A stretch of 64,000 nucleotides of DNA. Origin: Corythucha ciliata. Taxonomy: Eukaryota; Arthropoda; Insecta; Hemiptera; Tingidae. A program made the position numbers and the translations under genes. The notes under the pieces are model-generated. The model worked only from the letters and a program-made list of their open reading frames with translations. It was not told the DNA's origin and ran no database searches. This document shows positions 10,701-22,379 of the stretch, in pieces. Every line of letters begins with the position of its first letter. Position 1 is the stretch's first letter. The stretch is from positions 50,523,189 to 50,587,188 of the forward strand of contig CM075938.1 of NCBI GenBank assembly GCA_038030265.1. Reading direction: 5' to 3'.

Positions 10701-11096
10701 AAATGAGGTAGGAGCCAACTGCTCGAAATTTGATAATTTTTATTTTTATTTATTGCTTTTTAGAAGAGTGAAAACCCGCGATGATTTTCTTTTCAAGAGC
10801 CAGGCCTGCGAAATTGGTATCTTGAAGGTGGAAAAAAGCGCAAAATTAATTTTACGATGACCTTAACCCACAAAATTGAATTTTTCCCGGTGAAATTGTT
10901 TGTTTGTTTGTTTTTTGTGGTTAAGCCCCGCGGAATTGGTTCATTGAAGAGTCAAACCCGCAAAAATTGGATTTTTGAGTGAGCGAAATCCGCGAAATTT
11001 TATTTTGTTTAAAAAGCCAGGCCCGCTAAATTTCTTTCTTGAAGGTGGAGAGCCAACAAAATTAGTTTTTTATCCTACTCGATGTGAAAACGCGTG
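10700..11096 (+). repeat. degenerate ~35-bp repeats
   Basis: Words such as GCCAAACCCGCAAAATTGGATTTTTGAG recur at irregular ~30-40 bp spacing. Similar stretches are at 15350-15640, 19880-20320 and 42410-42690. No gene is seen. Confidence 0.6.
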
Positions 11097-11104
11097 CTTT
11101 CATG
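11097..11104. other. 8-bp target-site duplication, left
   Basis: CTTTCATG abuts the left hAT end at 11105 and is repeated exactly at 16573-16580. Confidence 0.8.
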
Positions 11105-11646
11105 CAGTGGCGGCGGAAGTGGGATTCAGGGTCAGCGAATGCTCCCCCAATGGTCTGGTTGGGGGAGCAGCACTCCCCCAATCCGATGTTTCAGGAATCG
11201 AGAAAAAAAAAAATGGCTTCGTGTTAAATTTGTCTCCTAAAAATTATCGTTCGCACCTTCCACAACATGAATCGGGTTCACCGGCCACATCTGCAGCCCA
11301 GAGCTGGGTTCCCTTAGTGCCGAATCCGCGAAACAGCAATAGATGATATAGAGAAAAACGCCAATTCTTAGATAAATAAAATTGAGGAAAATCAGTAATA
11401 ATTAGTGGATAAACGAAGAAAAAGCGCTAATTCGCGGATAAAGTGTACAATAAAATCACTAATTCACGGCTAAAATTGAGAAAAACGCCAATCCGAGGCT
11501 AAAATTGAGAAAAACATTAAAATACATAGCTAAAATCAAGAAACACCTCCAAAGTTCTGATTTGCGGAAAAGGTGTGTAAAAACGCTAGCAACGGCTAAA
11601 ATTGAAAAATAGAAACACAAATTCACGACTAAAATTAATAGTTCAA

Positions 11647-13076
11647 GAGCTGGCGACAGTCCCATTCAACCGGAAGAACATAGTCACGAAAGGTGTGCAA
11701 AATGATAGCTTACGACCTCCTATTTACGAGTCCTGGAGTCTGTCATGCCGTATCTGGGGCCTAAGGATTTTATAGCTAATCAAAGTCCTTAATTTGGGAC
11801 ATGAATTTAAACGGAAGAACATAGTCCTGAAACTGGTCTCATTCGAAATGTTCTGTGGGGTTGATTACGAATATGAATGTCTGCCGGCGTCTGCCTGGGG
11901 CATTTGCCCTCTGTGGCTTGTTAAACTCATGAAATTTGGGAAATTCAAACTAACCGAAAGAACATAGTCCTGAAACTGGTCTCATTCGATAGATTTTATG
12001 AAGATGATTACAAATATGGTCGTCTGCTGGTGCCTTCTTGGGGCATTTGCCCTCGGTCACCAGTCAAACGCACTAAATTGAGGTTAATAATTAACCGGAA
12101 GAACGAAGTCTGAAAAATGGCCTGTATACGAAGCTGTATACGAAAATAATCGTCTGCCGGCATCAGTCAGGGGCATTTGCCCTCATCAGTGACCAGACAA
12201 ATCGCACGGAGGGAACATAATTACCCGGAAGAAGAAAAAAGAAGAAAAAAGCCAAAACCCTAAAAATATAACATTGATCATAGTCCTCAAACTAGTATCA
12301 TTCGATAGGTTTTGTGGAACTGATTACGAATATGATCGCTAGCAGGCATCTGCCTGGCGCATTTTCCCTCAGTGAACAGTCAAACAGCGCGAAGGGAAAT
12401 TGCTTCCCGCCAAGGGAAAATACCCCAAGCAGACGCCGCAATCGATCATATTCGTATTGAGGTCCATGAAACCTGTTGAATGAGACCTGTTTCAAGACCA
12501 TGTTCTTCCGGTTAGTTAATTTCCTTTTACGCAGTTTGACTGATCGTAGTAGGCAATTGCCCCTGGCAGACGATCATTTTCGTAATCATCTCCATTAAAC
12601 CTTTCGAATAAAACCAGTTAATACAGGACTATGATCTTCCGGTTAATCATCTTTGCTGTGTGCAGTTTGACTGATCACTGAAGGCAAATGCCCCAGGCAG
12701 ATGGCGGCAGACGATCACATTCGTAATCAGCCCCGTGAAACCTTTCGAACGAGGCTATAGTTTCAGGACTATGATCTTCCGGTTAATTATTTTCCCTCTG
12801 AGCAGTTTGACTGGTCACTGAGGGCAAGTGCCCCAGGCAGACGATCATTTTCGTATTCAGCAACATAAAACCTGTTGCATAAGACCATTTTACTGACTTC
12901 GTTCTTCCGATTAATTAAAATTCCCCAAATTTCGTGAGTTTGGCGAGCCACTGAGGGCAAATGCCCCAGGCAGACGGTGGCAGACGATCATACTCGTAAT
13001 CAGCTCCATAAAACCTTTCGAATGAGACCAGTTTCATGACTATGTTCTTCCAGTTGAATGGGACTGTCGCCAGCTC
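11647..13076. repeat. palindromic array of ~135-bp units
   Basis: The outer borders are inverted copies: GAGCTGGCGACAGTCCCATT on the left is mirrored on the right to within one base over 39. Inside, units with CCGGAAGAACATAGTC, AAACTGGTCTCATTCG, ATTACGAATATG and CTGGGGCATTTGCCCTC repeat about five times in plus orientation (near 11671, 11812, 11957, 12093, 12223) and about five times in minus orientation (near 12510, 12640, 12775, 12905, 13045). Orientation flips at about 12400. No coding frame runs through. It resembles a foldback element or an inverted satellite duplication. Confidence 0.85.
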
Positions 13077-13079
13077 TCG

Positions 13080-14960
13080 GTCTATAAGAAAAAAAAGCCG
13101 TCGTTCGCGGCAAAAATAGAGAAAACACCAATTCGCGGCTTCTGAATGCAACATTGCGGCTATAAATGACAAAAAGAGCTGTTTCACTGCACAAATTTTT
13201 TTAAAATATCGAATTTACGGTTAAAGACAAATCACTAATTTGCGGCTAATATTGAGATAAACGTCAGTTCACCGCTGAAATTGCGAGAAAGCCCTAAAAC
13301 AGAGTAAAACGCGAGTAAAATTGGGGAAAATCGCTAATTAGCAGGAAAAATTAAGATAAAGCGCTAATTCGCGGAAAATTGTAGAAGAAAGTTAATAAAC
13401 GTATGGAATTCAAAGAAACACTAATACACGGCTAAAATTGAGAAAAACGCCAATTATTAACGGTTAAAATTGAGAAAACAATTGAGAAGAACTTAATTCG
13501 AGGGTAAAATGTAGAAAAACGTTAATTTGCGATTGAAATTGCGAAAAATTGCTAATCGGCGGATAAAACAGAGAAAAACTCAAGGCAGAAAAACGCAAAT
13601 TATTATTATTATGCAAATACGCGTATGAAGTGTAGAAAAACGCTAATAAAAGGGCAAAATTGAAAAAAAATCTCTAATTTACGGGTAAAATTAAGAAACA
13701 CGTCGAGGCACGATTCGAGGCTTGGGATATAGTTAATTCGCGGATATAAGTGAGGTATGGTGATAATCCGCGGGTTAAAAGAGAGGAAAACGCTAAATTC
13801 ATAAAAAGAAATCGCTAGTTAGCGGATGAATTAAGAAAAATCGCTGATTTGGGGATAAAGTTCAGAAAAGCGCAAATAAACAGCTAAAATATAAATTTAA
13901 AAAATAAATAATTCACGGATAAAATTGAGAAAAACGCCAATTCGCGGCTAAAGTGTAGAAAACACCAACTCGTGACTTCTGGGAAAAAGCGTTAATTCAA
14001 GGCACGAATTGGAAAACATTGCGAATTGAGACAAATCACTGATTCGCGGCTATAAATTTGAGGAAAATCAGCGATGAATTGCTCAGCAGGCTCTGCTAGT
14101 ATTGAGAAAAATTCTAATTCGTGGTTCTCGATGGAACTTCGTGTCTAAAATTTCACTACCATGCTGATATTTTTTGTTTTAAAGCGTTGATTCGCGGCTA
14201 ATACTGAGAATAAGCGCTCATTTGCTGCTAAAATTGGGAAAATACATCAATTCTCAATGTAACCAGTTTGAAATTGAGAATGCATACCTACGCAATCTTG
14301 GAGCAAGTATAGGTGATGGCAAAAGTTTGAAAATAGCGCTTATATTCTAGCGCAGTGGAAAAGCGCTAACTCGTGGCAAAAAGCGAGAGAGAAAAAAAAA
14401 CTAATTCGTGGCTATAAATGCGAGAAAGGCGCGATACAAACGCTGATTCGCTCGCTAGACCGCTCAACCAAGGCAACTTCGGGATAAAACTGAGAAAACA
14501 AATTACGTCGCAAGCATTAAATAGGGGGAAAAAAATCGCTAAATGAGCTCGAATAGCTTAAACAATTGAGGAAAAGAGCTAATTCGCGGCTAAAATTGAG
14601 GTAAAGCGGTAATTCGAGGTTAAGGTTGACAAAAAGCGCTCATTCGCTACTAAAATATAAATTAAAAACTACAATTCGCGGATCAATTTGAGAAAAGCCG
14701 CTGATTCCCCTGGGATAAAATTGTGTAAAAGATGGTAGAGGTGCTTTTTCGGCTGAAAGTAGGGAATAACTCGCGGCCAAAATTGAGAAAAAACGCCAAT
14801 TCACGGATCTATTTGAGAAAACCTGCTAATTCCTGGCTAATATTAAGATAAAGCTCTCACTCGCCACTGAAATGAAGATAAACCCTAATTCGTGGATCAA
14901 GTAAATAAAATACATGAACTGGCTGCAATTGATCAAAAGCTATAATTCTCGACTAAAATT
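13080..14960 (+). repeat. degenerate ~30-bp satellite, plus orientation
   Basis: Consensus CGCTAATTCGCGGCTAAAATTGAGAAAAA (29-30 bp; shown as its two halves CGCTAATTCGCGGC and TAAAATTGAGAAAAA) repeats with heavy divergence and variable spacing. No gene is seen. The part at 14050-14270 is paralogous to 24588-24775, and 14615-14775 to 25185-25310, so longer blocks of this satellite have been copied as units. Confidence 0.75.
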
Positions 14961-14970
14961 GAGAATTATA

Positions 14971-15260
14971 CAGTGGCGGCGGAAGTGGGGTTCAGGGTCA
15001 GCGAATGCCCCCCCCCCCCTAATTGTCTGGTTGGGGGAGCAGCACTCCCCCAATCCGATGTTTGAGGAATCGAGAAAAAAATGGCTTCGTGTTGAATTTA
15101 ACCTCCGAAAAATTATCGTTCGCACCTTCTACAACGTGATTCGGGTTCACCAGTCAGATCTACAAACTTTGGGCTTTGAAAGAGCCAAATATAACCACCA
15201 GAGTTGCTTGTTTTTATGGAGCCAAACGTGGAATTGGTTCTCAAATTTACCAAAACAGCA
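14971..15260 (+). mobile_element. second copy of the hAT left end
   Basis: CAGTGGCGGCGGAAGTGGGG and the following ~240 bp closely match 11105-11345, including the GGGGGAGCAGCACTCCCCCA box and the ATGGCTTCGTGTT word. With the right end at 16572 it would define a 1.6-kb unit, but its left flank GAATTATA does not match that right flank. It does match 7 of 8 bases of the flank beyond 44179. Confidence 0.65.
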
Positions 15261-15349
15261 AAATTGGATTCCCTTAGGGCCGAATCCGCAAAATTACTTC
15301 TATGAAGGCCACAAACGTGTGACATTGCTATCTTGAATCCCCTGAAATA

Positions 15350-16572
15350 AGACTTTTTATTGAGTCAACCCTGCAAATTTGGATTTTGAGGGAATCAATC
15401 CTTCAAAATTGATTTTTCAAAGGGCCAAATGTTTTAAATTCGGGCTTAAAGGGGTGAAAACGGTCAATTCTAGCTCTCTAGCCAAGACAATTCCAGTCAA
15501 GACCTTAAAGAAGAGACCTGGTTGGTCTTTTAGGGTGATAACAACCCGAGAAATTTGATTCTTTGGGATCCAAATCCACGAAGTTTGTGCTTTGGAAGGC
15601 TAACCTCCTCGAAAATTATATTTTAATGTGCTCAATGGGCATATATTATAGCCGTAAAATTGCCACTATACACCGAGAATCAGCGATTTTATCTAAATTA
15701 TGGTCTGAAAGATGCATTGAGAAACCAGGAATGAGCGCTTTTTTGCAGTTTTAGCAACGAATATTAGCACTTTTTCCAAATTTTTTTGCAGCCTACTCGC
15801 CCCAACACCGGCACATTAGAGCGCCTTCTCAATTTTATCTGCTTAAGGGCCTAAAGAAACTTGGGAATCAGCGTTTTTTCTCTCTTTTAGCAGCGAATTT
15901 GCTTTCAGAAGTCGCATATTTTCTCAATTTTTGCCGTCAGAATCGCGCTTTCGTGGGCTCGATCGAATATCTAGCCACACTGTTTGCTGATAACCAGTAA
16001 CGTTCCATTCTCCAAGCCGGATGGGGCTGATGAAAATCGTCGAAAGGAGCCAAGTCACTGTCCAATATCGTATATACCAAAACTCCTTTTCACAAACCTA
16101 AATCTATGAACATGAACCTAAAATCATCATTTTTCCATATTTAAGCTTTTCGGGGGCCCTCTCTGATAGGTGGCCTTGGGCGGTCCGCCCCCGCCCCCCT
16201 CGCCATTACCTCGGTACGCTATTGTTCACGGCACACTCTTGCTCTTTCACACTAAGTTTCCGCTCTGAATAGTGTGAATACACCATTTTATGGCCAATGT
16301 AGCCGATTCAGCTTATAAAACGTCGTTTATCTAGTAAAACTGTGTCCTTAGGACTCAAATTACCCAGAAAAATTAACCCAGAAACAAGAGAATTCCATGA
16401 AGAGGCGGTAAATTTGTTGAATGATTGGGAATTTTTGCCTGAATAATTGTATTTTTGCACATGTAAGCATAATTGATTCGCAAAATGGTATTTTCTAGAG
16501 GGGGGGGGGAGGGTAAATCTGAACTGCTCAGATTCTTGCTCCCCCAATGCCGGCTGACTTCCGCCACCACTG
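15350..16572 (+). repeat. dispersed long repeat, copy 2 (ends at hAT right end)
   Basis: This block is colinear with 42410-44179, which has about 600 bp of extra satellite in the middle, and partly with 3820-4340. It includes the degenerate ~35-bp repeats, the AATCAGCGAT section, a G/C-rich GGTCCGCC..CGGTACGCTA box at 16175-16220 that looks like another old transposon end, a G9 tract and the terminal ACTTCCGCCACCACTG. It has no coding content. Confidence 0.75.
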
Positions 16573-16580
16573 CTTTCATG
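16573..16580. other. 8-bp target-site duplication, right
   Basis: CTTTCATG abuts the right hAT end and is identical to 11097-11104. Confidence 0.8.
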
Positions 16581-18130
16581 ACTCGCAACTGTCATGAAAA
16601 TACGATTTTCATGTCTAGGGCTGAAAATTTTTGCCAAAATTTGTCACCAAGATGCGTTTTTAAAAAAAATATTAATCCGCATGAATCCCACAATATTATA
16701 GGGCTTATCAGTGAATGAACCTCGAGAAATAGTTTTCTTTTATTCAAAGTTCCGTCTATAAGGGGAGGGGGCGGGAGAATATTTTAGGATTGACGGAGGC
16801 TGAAGTAATTTGAAGGGGGGGATCCTTAATCTAGTCCGTGATTCTCGGTTAAAATTGAATAAAAGCGCAAATTGATGGCTCAAATTGAGAATATGGCCTC
16901 TTCCGCATTTAAAATTGAGAAAAAAGCGCTAATTCATCACTATTTATGTGAATACACTTAATTCGCAGCTAAAATGAAAAAAAGTACTTGTTTTTTTCGA
17001 GACGAATTAACGATTTTTTCACATAATAACTTGATTATCCAAAGCGTTAACGCTTTTTCCCCATTTTATCGGCGAATTACCGATTTTTCTCAATTTTGGC
17101 AGCAAAAATTCGGAATTTGCTGACAAAATTGGGGGAAATTGCTAACTCACTGCTAAAATGGAGATCAAGTACAAACTCTTGTGGCTAACTGAGCTGAAAT
17201 CGCTAATTCGTGGCCAAAATTAAGAACAAGTGCTAATCCATAGCTGTAAAGTGGTCATGTTTAAAGCTGAAATTGAGGGAACGCCAATTCGCGGTTTTCG
17301 GTGCTTTATAGATTGAAATTGAGAAGAAGCGCTAATTCGAGGCTGAAAATGGGAAAAGTGCTAATTCATTTGCTGTAAGCGAATACGCATAGTTCACTGC
17401 TTGTTGAGAAAAAGTAAATGTTTAATAATTTTGAAAAATTTCTAATCCGCGGCTAAATTTGAGAAAAACGATAATTTGTGGGGCATCCTAATTTACTGAC
17501 GCACACAACCTAAGTCATATGGATTATTGTAATCCACATGACTTTGCACACAACAATCAACCCAGCTCCCTAAAATTGAGAAAAGTGCTAAAAATTCGGC
17601 ACTAAACGCTAACCAGCATGGCTAAATGTGAAAAAATCGCCAATTCGTGGCGAAAAAGTAAGAACAAGTGCTGATTCACGGCTAAAAATGAGAACAAGAG
17701 TGCTCATTTAAAGCTAAAATTTGTTGCTACAATTATGTGAATAAAACATCGCCAATTCCCTGGAAATACATATAGAGATATATCGCTAATTCACTGCTTA
17801 ATTTATGAAATCGCGGATTCGCAGCTGAACTCTAGAAAAGTGCTAACTCGTGACCAAATGTGAAATAATTACGGAAAAGCTTTAATGACCAGCTACGTAA
17901 ATTTGAGAAGAGAGATCATTTCAGGGCATCCTTAATCGACAGCCAAGATTGAGAAAATTCCCGGTTACAACGGCCACTTTTTTCGCTGAGGTAAAGTGCT
18001 AACTTGCTAAGTCATGGATTAATCGAAAAAAAATTGCTAATTTGAGAAAAATCTTATATTATCGACTAAAATGTGAGAAAAACGCTAATTGCCAAAAAGC
18101 TCTCATTCACAGCTGAAGTTTAGAAAGCGC
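16581..18130 (+). repeat. degenerate ~30-bp satellite, plus orientation
   Basis: No gene is seen. GCTAATTC..GGCTAAAATTGAGAAAA words recur from about 16840. A small palindrome (AAGTCATATGGATTATTGTAATCCACATGACTT, given here only by position 17512-17544) interrupts it. Confidence 0.65.
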
Positions 18131-18290
18131 CAATTCGAAGAACTTGCGACGCGACGCTAGTTCTAGGCGGAGGCGTAGCCAGCCTCTAATCTAGCGGTGA
18201 ACAGCTTCACGTGAGATAGGGGTGCGCGCGGGACGGGACAGGACGGAAAATGAAAAGTCCCGTCCGGACTTTTCAGGAATATACTTTTTA
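18131..18290. other. orientation switch point with G/C-rich insert
   Basis: Between plus- and minus-oriented satellite blocks lies a short G/C-rich piece containing GGAGGCGTAGCCAGCC, a word typical of transposon ends, and a CGGGACGGGACAGGACGG run with inverted matches (GTCCCGTCC). It may be a transposon scar that marks where two blocks were joined head to head. Confidence 0.45.
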
Positions 18291-19765
18291 GCAGCGTTGA
18301 AGTATACATATTTTTCTCAATTTTAGCCACGAAATTGCATCCTAAAACTGCGTATGTGCGTTTTTTTCAATTTTATCCGCGAATTAGCTCATTTTCTCAT
18401 TTTTAGCAGCGAATCGGCGCTTTTTCTAAGCTCTTAGCCGTGAAGTTGCCTCAAAAATCCGTAAATTAGGTAGCGTTCGAGTGCTCTTTCCCATTTTCAT
18501 TCGCAAATTAGCAAATTTTCTAAATCTAACAGATGTGAATTGGCACTTTTCTCCATTTTAAACACCAATTCGTGTTTTTCTCCATATATTACCCGCGATT
18601 TAGCGCTTTTTCTCAATTTTATGTCCAAAGTTGCACCAGCAATCACCGAGTTGGCGTTTTATCAATATCAGCTGTGAATTAGCCTTTTTACCCTCAATTT
18701 TAACAGTGAATGAGCACATTTCTTAATTTTAGCTGCGAATTAAAGCGCTTTTTCTCAATTTTATCCGTAGAATTAAAATTGTTCATACTTTAGTTGTGAA
18801 TCAAAGTTTGAATTCGCGTTTTTCTCTATTTCACGCTGTGTATCAGCGCTTTTTCTTAATTTCAGTCCCAGCACCGAGAATCCGTGAGTTGGCGTTTTCT
18901 GTGAATTCCCGCTTTTTCTCAATTTTTAAAGCTGCCAAATTGTAACACTTTATCATTATAGCGTGTTTCTCTATTTTTAGACTCTATTTCGCGTTGTTCT
19001 CTTCTTTATCTGTGAATTAGCGTTTTTCTCAGTTTTAGCCGCGTGAATTAGCGTTTTTTCTCAATTTCAGCCCCGAAGTTGCCCCAAAGAATCGGCGAGT
19101 TTGTCGTTTTCTCATTTTCAGCTGTGAATTAGCGTTTTTTCCTCAATTTTAGCGGTAGGTAAATTAGCACATTTTCTTAATTTTAGCAGCGATTTTTAGC
19201 GTTCTTTCTCGATTTTATCCGTAAAATCGTAGTTTTTCATAACTTAGCTGAGTTTTCCTCCACTTTTATTTAGACGCCAGTTCGCGTTTTTGTCTATTTC
19301 ACCCGTGAATTAGCGCTTTTTCCAAATTTTAGTTTTAATGTTGCCCCGAGAATCCACGAGTTGGCGTTTCTCTCTTTTAGCTGTGAATTCGCGCTTTTTC
19401 TCAATTTTAATGCTGCAAAATTGTAGCACTTTATCACAATTTTAGCTGTGAATTAGCGTGTTTCTTGTTTTTTAAGACGCGAATTCGCGCTTTTCTCTTT
19501 TTCATCCTAGAGTTAGTGCTTTTCTCAGTTTTAGCAGCGTGAATTAGCGCTTTGTCTTAATTTCAGTCCCGATTTTGCCCCGACAATTCGTGATTTTGTG
19601 TTGCCTCAACGTCAGCTGTGAATTAGCGCTTTTTCTCAATATTAACAGCCATAAATTTCAGTTATTTTTCTCAATTTCAGCCGCGAATCAGCGTTTTTCT
19701 CAATCTTAAAAGCGAGTTTAGCCATTCGTTCTCATCTTATCTACTTGAAAATACCGATTTTTTCA
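18291..19765 (-). repeat. degenerate ~30-bp satellite, minus orientation
   Basis: The reverse form, GAATTAGCGCTTTTTCTCAATTTTAGC, repeats along the plus strand. Longer sub-blocks recur, for example GCCCCGAGAATCCACGAGTTGGCGTTT-type sections near 18640, 18865, 19085 and 19340, giving a rough higher-order period of about 220-250 bp. No gene is seen. Confidence 0.7.
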
Positions 19766-22379
19766 TCTTTAAGCACTGTCCTCGCCGCTGCCACGGCACG
19801 CTGGTGGTTTCACGTAGAAATCGCACGAAGATCGCATAGTGTCTGGTAATGAAGGGTCTCACGAAATTGATATTTTTTTTACAGAGCTTCGGCTTTTTCG
19901 GGCATTTGAATTTTTAAAAAATTAGTTTTTTAGTAAGCCAAATCTGTGAAATGGATCATTTCACTGAGCCAACCCCCCCCCCCTCCCACGAAATTGGAGT
20001 TTGAACAAGCCCAAACCCTACAAAATTGGGATTTTAGTCCTTCAGTGAGAAAAAAATTCCAAAATTAACGTTTTAGTGAGTCAAGGCCTGTAAAATTGAT
20101 TCTATAGCAAGCGAAACTCACAAACATTGTGTTTTAATGAGCCAGAATCACGAAAATGCTTTGATCACTGTGTAAAACCGTGTAACTGTGGTTTTGAATA
20201 AGGACGCCGCCAAATTTAGGGTTCATGAAAAATCGACGCCTCATCCAAAATGCAGTTTTATTAACTAAGCGCAAAAAATTGGATTTTTTAAAATCTCCGA
20301 ACCCACGAAAAACCCGGCGACTAGTCTTGCAACTTTTTACTATACGCAATAATGAGAGGTGATGGTACAATATGGCTCTAGAGTTGAACTATTTTTTTTT
20401 GTGTATGGACGTTCGGTTTTGGGTAATTTTTTAGCTAGTTTTACCGCACTGTGTGAGAGAGTAACAATTAAAACCGTCGGAATAGATTTATAGTTGAAGA
20501 TATATCAATTGTAATCTTATGTTTCTTTAAGCGTGTAATTCAATGCGTTCGCCGTTCGGGTACGTTGAACACTTACAAAAGGTATTTTCGGATGATAATC
20601 CTAAGCGATAAAACAGTCGCCCTGACCAACAGATTCACACACAAACGTACAGTCATTTTTCTCTGAAAAGGTCCCTGAACATGGGGAGCGTGAGAAAAAA
20701 AAAAAAAAAAAACACACAAAAAAACGAGAAGTTTGTTTCTTCGGTTAGTTTAATTTTAAAATTAAAACCCCTGTCGCGAATCGGAGTCACTGAATTACAG
20801 TTGATTTTTCTAATTAATATAACTCAGTCTCCAAGCTCAACTAAGAGGGTGTGGGCTTTGGGGGGTATGATGAATAAAAGATGGATTTCAAACGTCGAGT
20901 TTTTCAATAACAAACGATCAGTTTTCCAGGAGGAATGATGCTCATTCATCGAGAGTTATTTTTCCTTTCTCTTGTCCCCCCGCCCCACCATCCCTCCCCC
21001 TTCCCCGATCAATGTTCAACAGTATGAGAGAATGGATGGGGGTGAAAGAGTAAGTGCTGGAAGGGCGGTAGTATAGTAACCGATGGAAAGATTGTAGCCC
21101 ATTAATCATATATTTGGTAATGGAAAGAGTAAACAAGAGGATGAGGAGGAGGGCAAACCGTATTTCCCTTTAACAATGTTTCACAGTACGGGGGGTGTTG
21201 TACTGGTTGAGGGGGTGTACTGACCAGAAACTTTTAGAAGTTTGCGGCATCTGCCAATACTGTTGATTCAAAAACCTGAAAACTGGGGTAGAAGGGTGGT
21301 TCGGTGTTGATAACTTTCTTGCCACTACCGAGGTGAAATAAAGGGCAACTTTACGAAGAAAATTATCTATCTAAAACGTTCATTTATCTATCGATGATTT
21401 TTTTTTAACAATCAAATTGCGTGCCTGAGTTTCTTTTCTGATGGCCAAAACAATTTGTCTCAGTAAAATTGACAGCAGGGCAAATGATGGCTCTGAAGAA
21501 CATCTCAGAATAAATGCAAAGGATTATCACGTCTTTCCTCTTTGAAGGAAGAATTTCAACAATAGATTTTGGGATGTAGCATAGATTCAGAACATTTGTA
21601 TTCGACCCTCCCCCCCCCCCGTACAATTTGTTCTCAACTAAAGAACATCCCCTTCTACAGCGGTCACGAAAGCTTTTCCCTTCGTCAATCTGGTCACGCA
21701 CCGACCCTAGACACTCTCTCTACACCATCTTCCTTTCTTAGCCAGCCAACCCTCCTTTCCATTAATTTGAGAAGGAAACAATCTCAACAAATTAATTAGT
21801 TCGTGTTTTGTGGGAAAGGCTCCGGCCTATTCCCCCCCCCTTTACACCACCCCACCCACCAAAAACACCTTTTGGAAGGGGTCTCCGTGCTAATGGCCTT
21901 GGGCCAACTTCAGATCTTGTGGGATTTTAGTTCCCTGACTCCCCGCTCACCTACCCCCTCACACAGTTCAGGCTATCCACTTCAAGTGCGGTACCTTTCC
22001 CAAAACCACAATACTTTACCTAGTTAACGATAATTGGATCTGATCTCCAATCTATTGAACACTCGCTCTTATAAATATGAAATAGTAGGTGGCTCTTGAA
22101 TAATAATTATTGACCTCATAATACCGGGCGAGTGAGAAACAGACTTGTTGAGAGAGAAACCAAATGTGCGGGGAATAAATAAAAATTAAATCGAGAGCAT
22201 GATCGTCATCGTCTTGTTTGCTCCTGCCCCACGCACGCCGGGGTAAAATAAGTTTTTACGACTTAAAATGTCCGCTTTCAATCAACTTGTTGCATAGAAA
22301 TCTAAACCTCATAACCGTCAAACTCGCAGGTTTTTTTCTACTTTTCTGAACGAAGTGGATTTTTATTTTTTTATTTTAT
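19766..22379. other. gene-free stretch
   Basis: 19860-20330 holds degenerate GCCAAACCCGCAAAATTGG repeats. 20400-22379 looks unique, with A19, C9-C11 and G/C-rich tracts near 20697, 19974, 21610 and 21832. The frames here (64-98 residues) are unsupported by any domain. Confidence 0.5.

Larger units (their letters stand above)
11105..16572 (+). mobile_element. 5.47-kb non-autonomous hAT-type element filled with satellite DNA
   Basis: The left end CAGTGGCGGCGGAAGT matches 15 of 16 bases of the right end read inward (CAGTGGTGGCGGAAGT). Directly outside both ends is the same 8-mer, CTTTCATG, at 11097-11104 and 16573-16580. An 8-bp target duplication with CAG-type ends is diagnostic of the hAT superfamily. 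Inside there is no transposase-like frame. The content is a palindromic repeat array (11647-13076), about 1.9 kb of degenerate ~30-bp satellite, a second internal left end (14971) and the dispersed long repeat (15350-16572). It is probably moved by a transposase encoded elsewhere, or it is a composite formed by recombination between two insertions. Confidence 0.75.
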
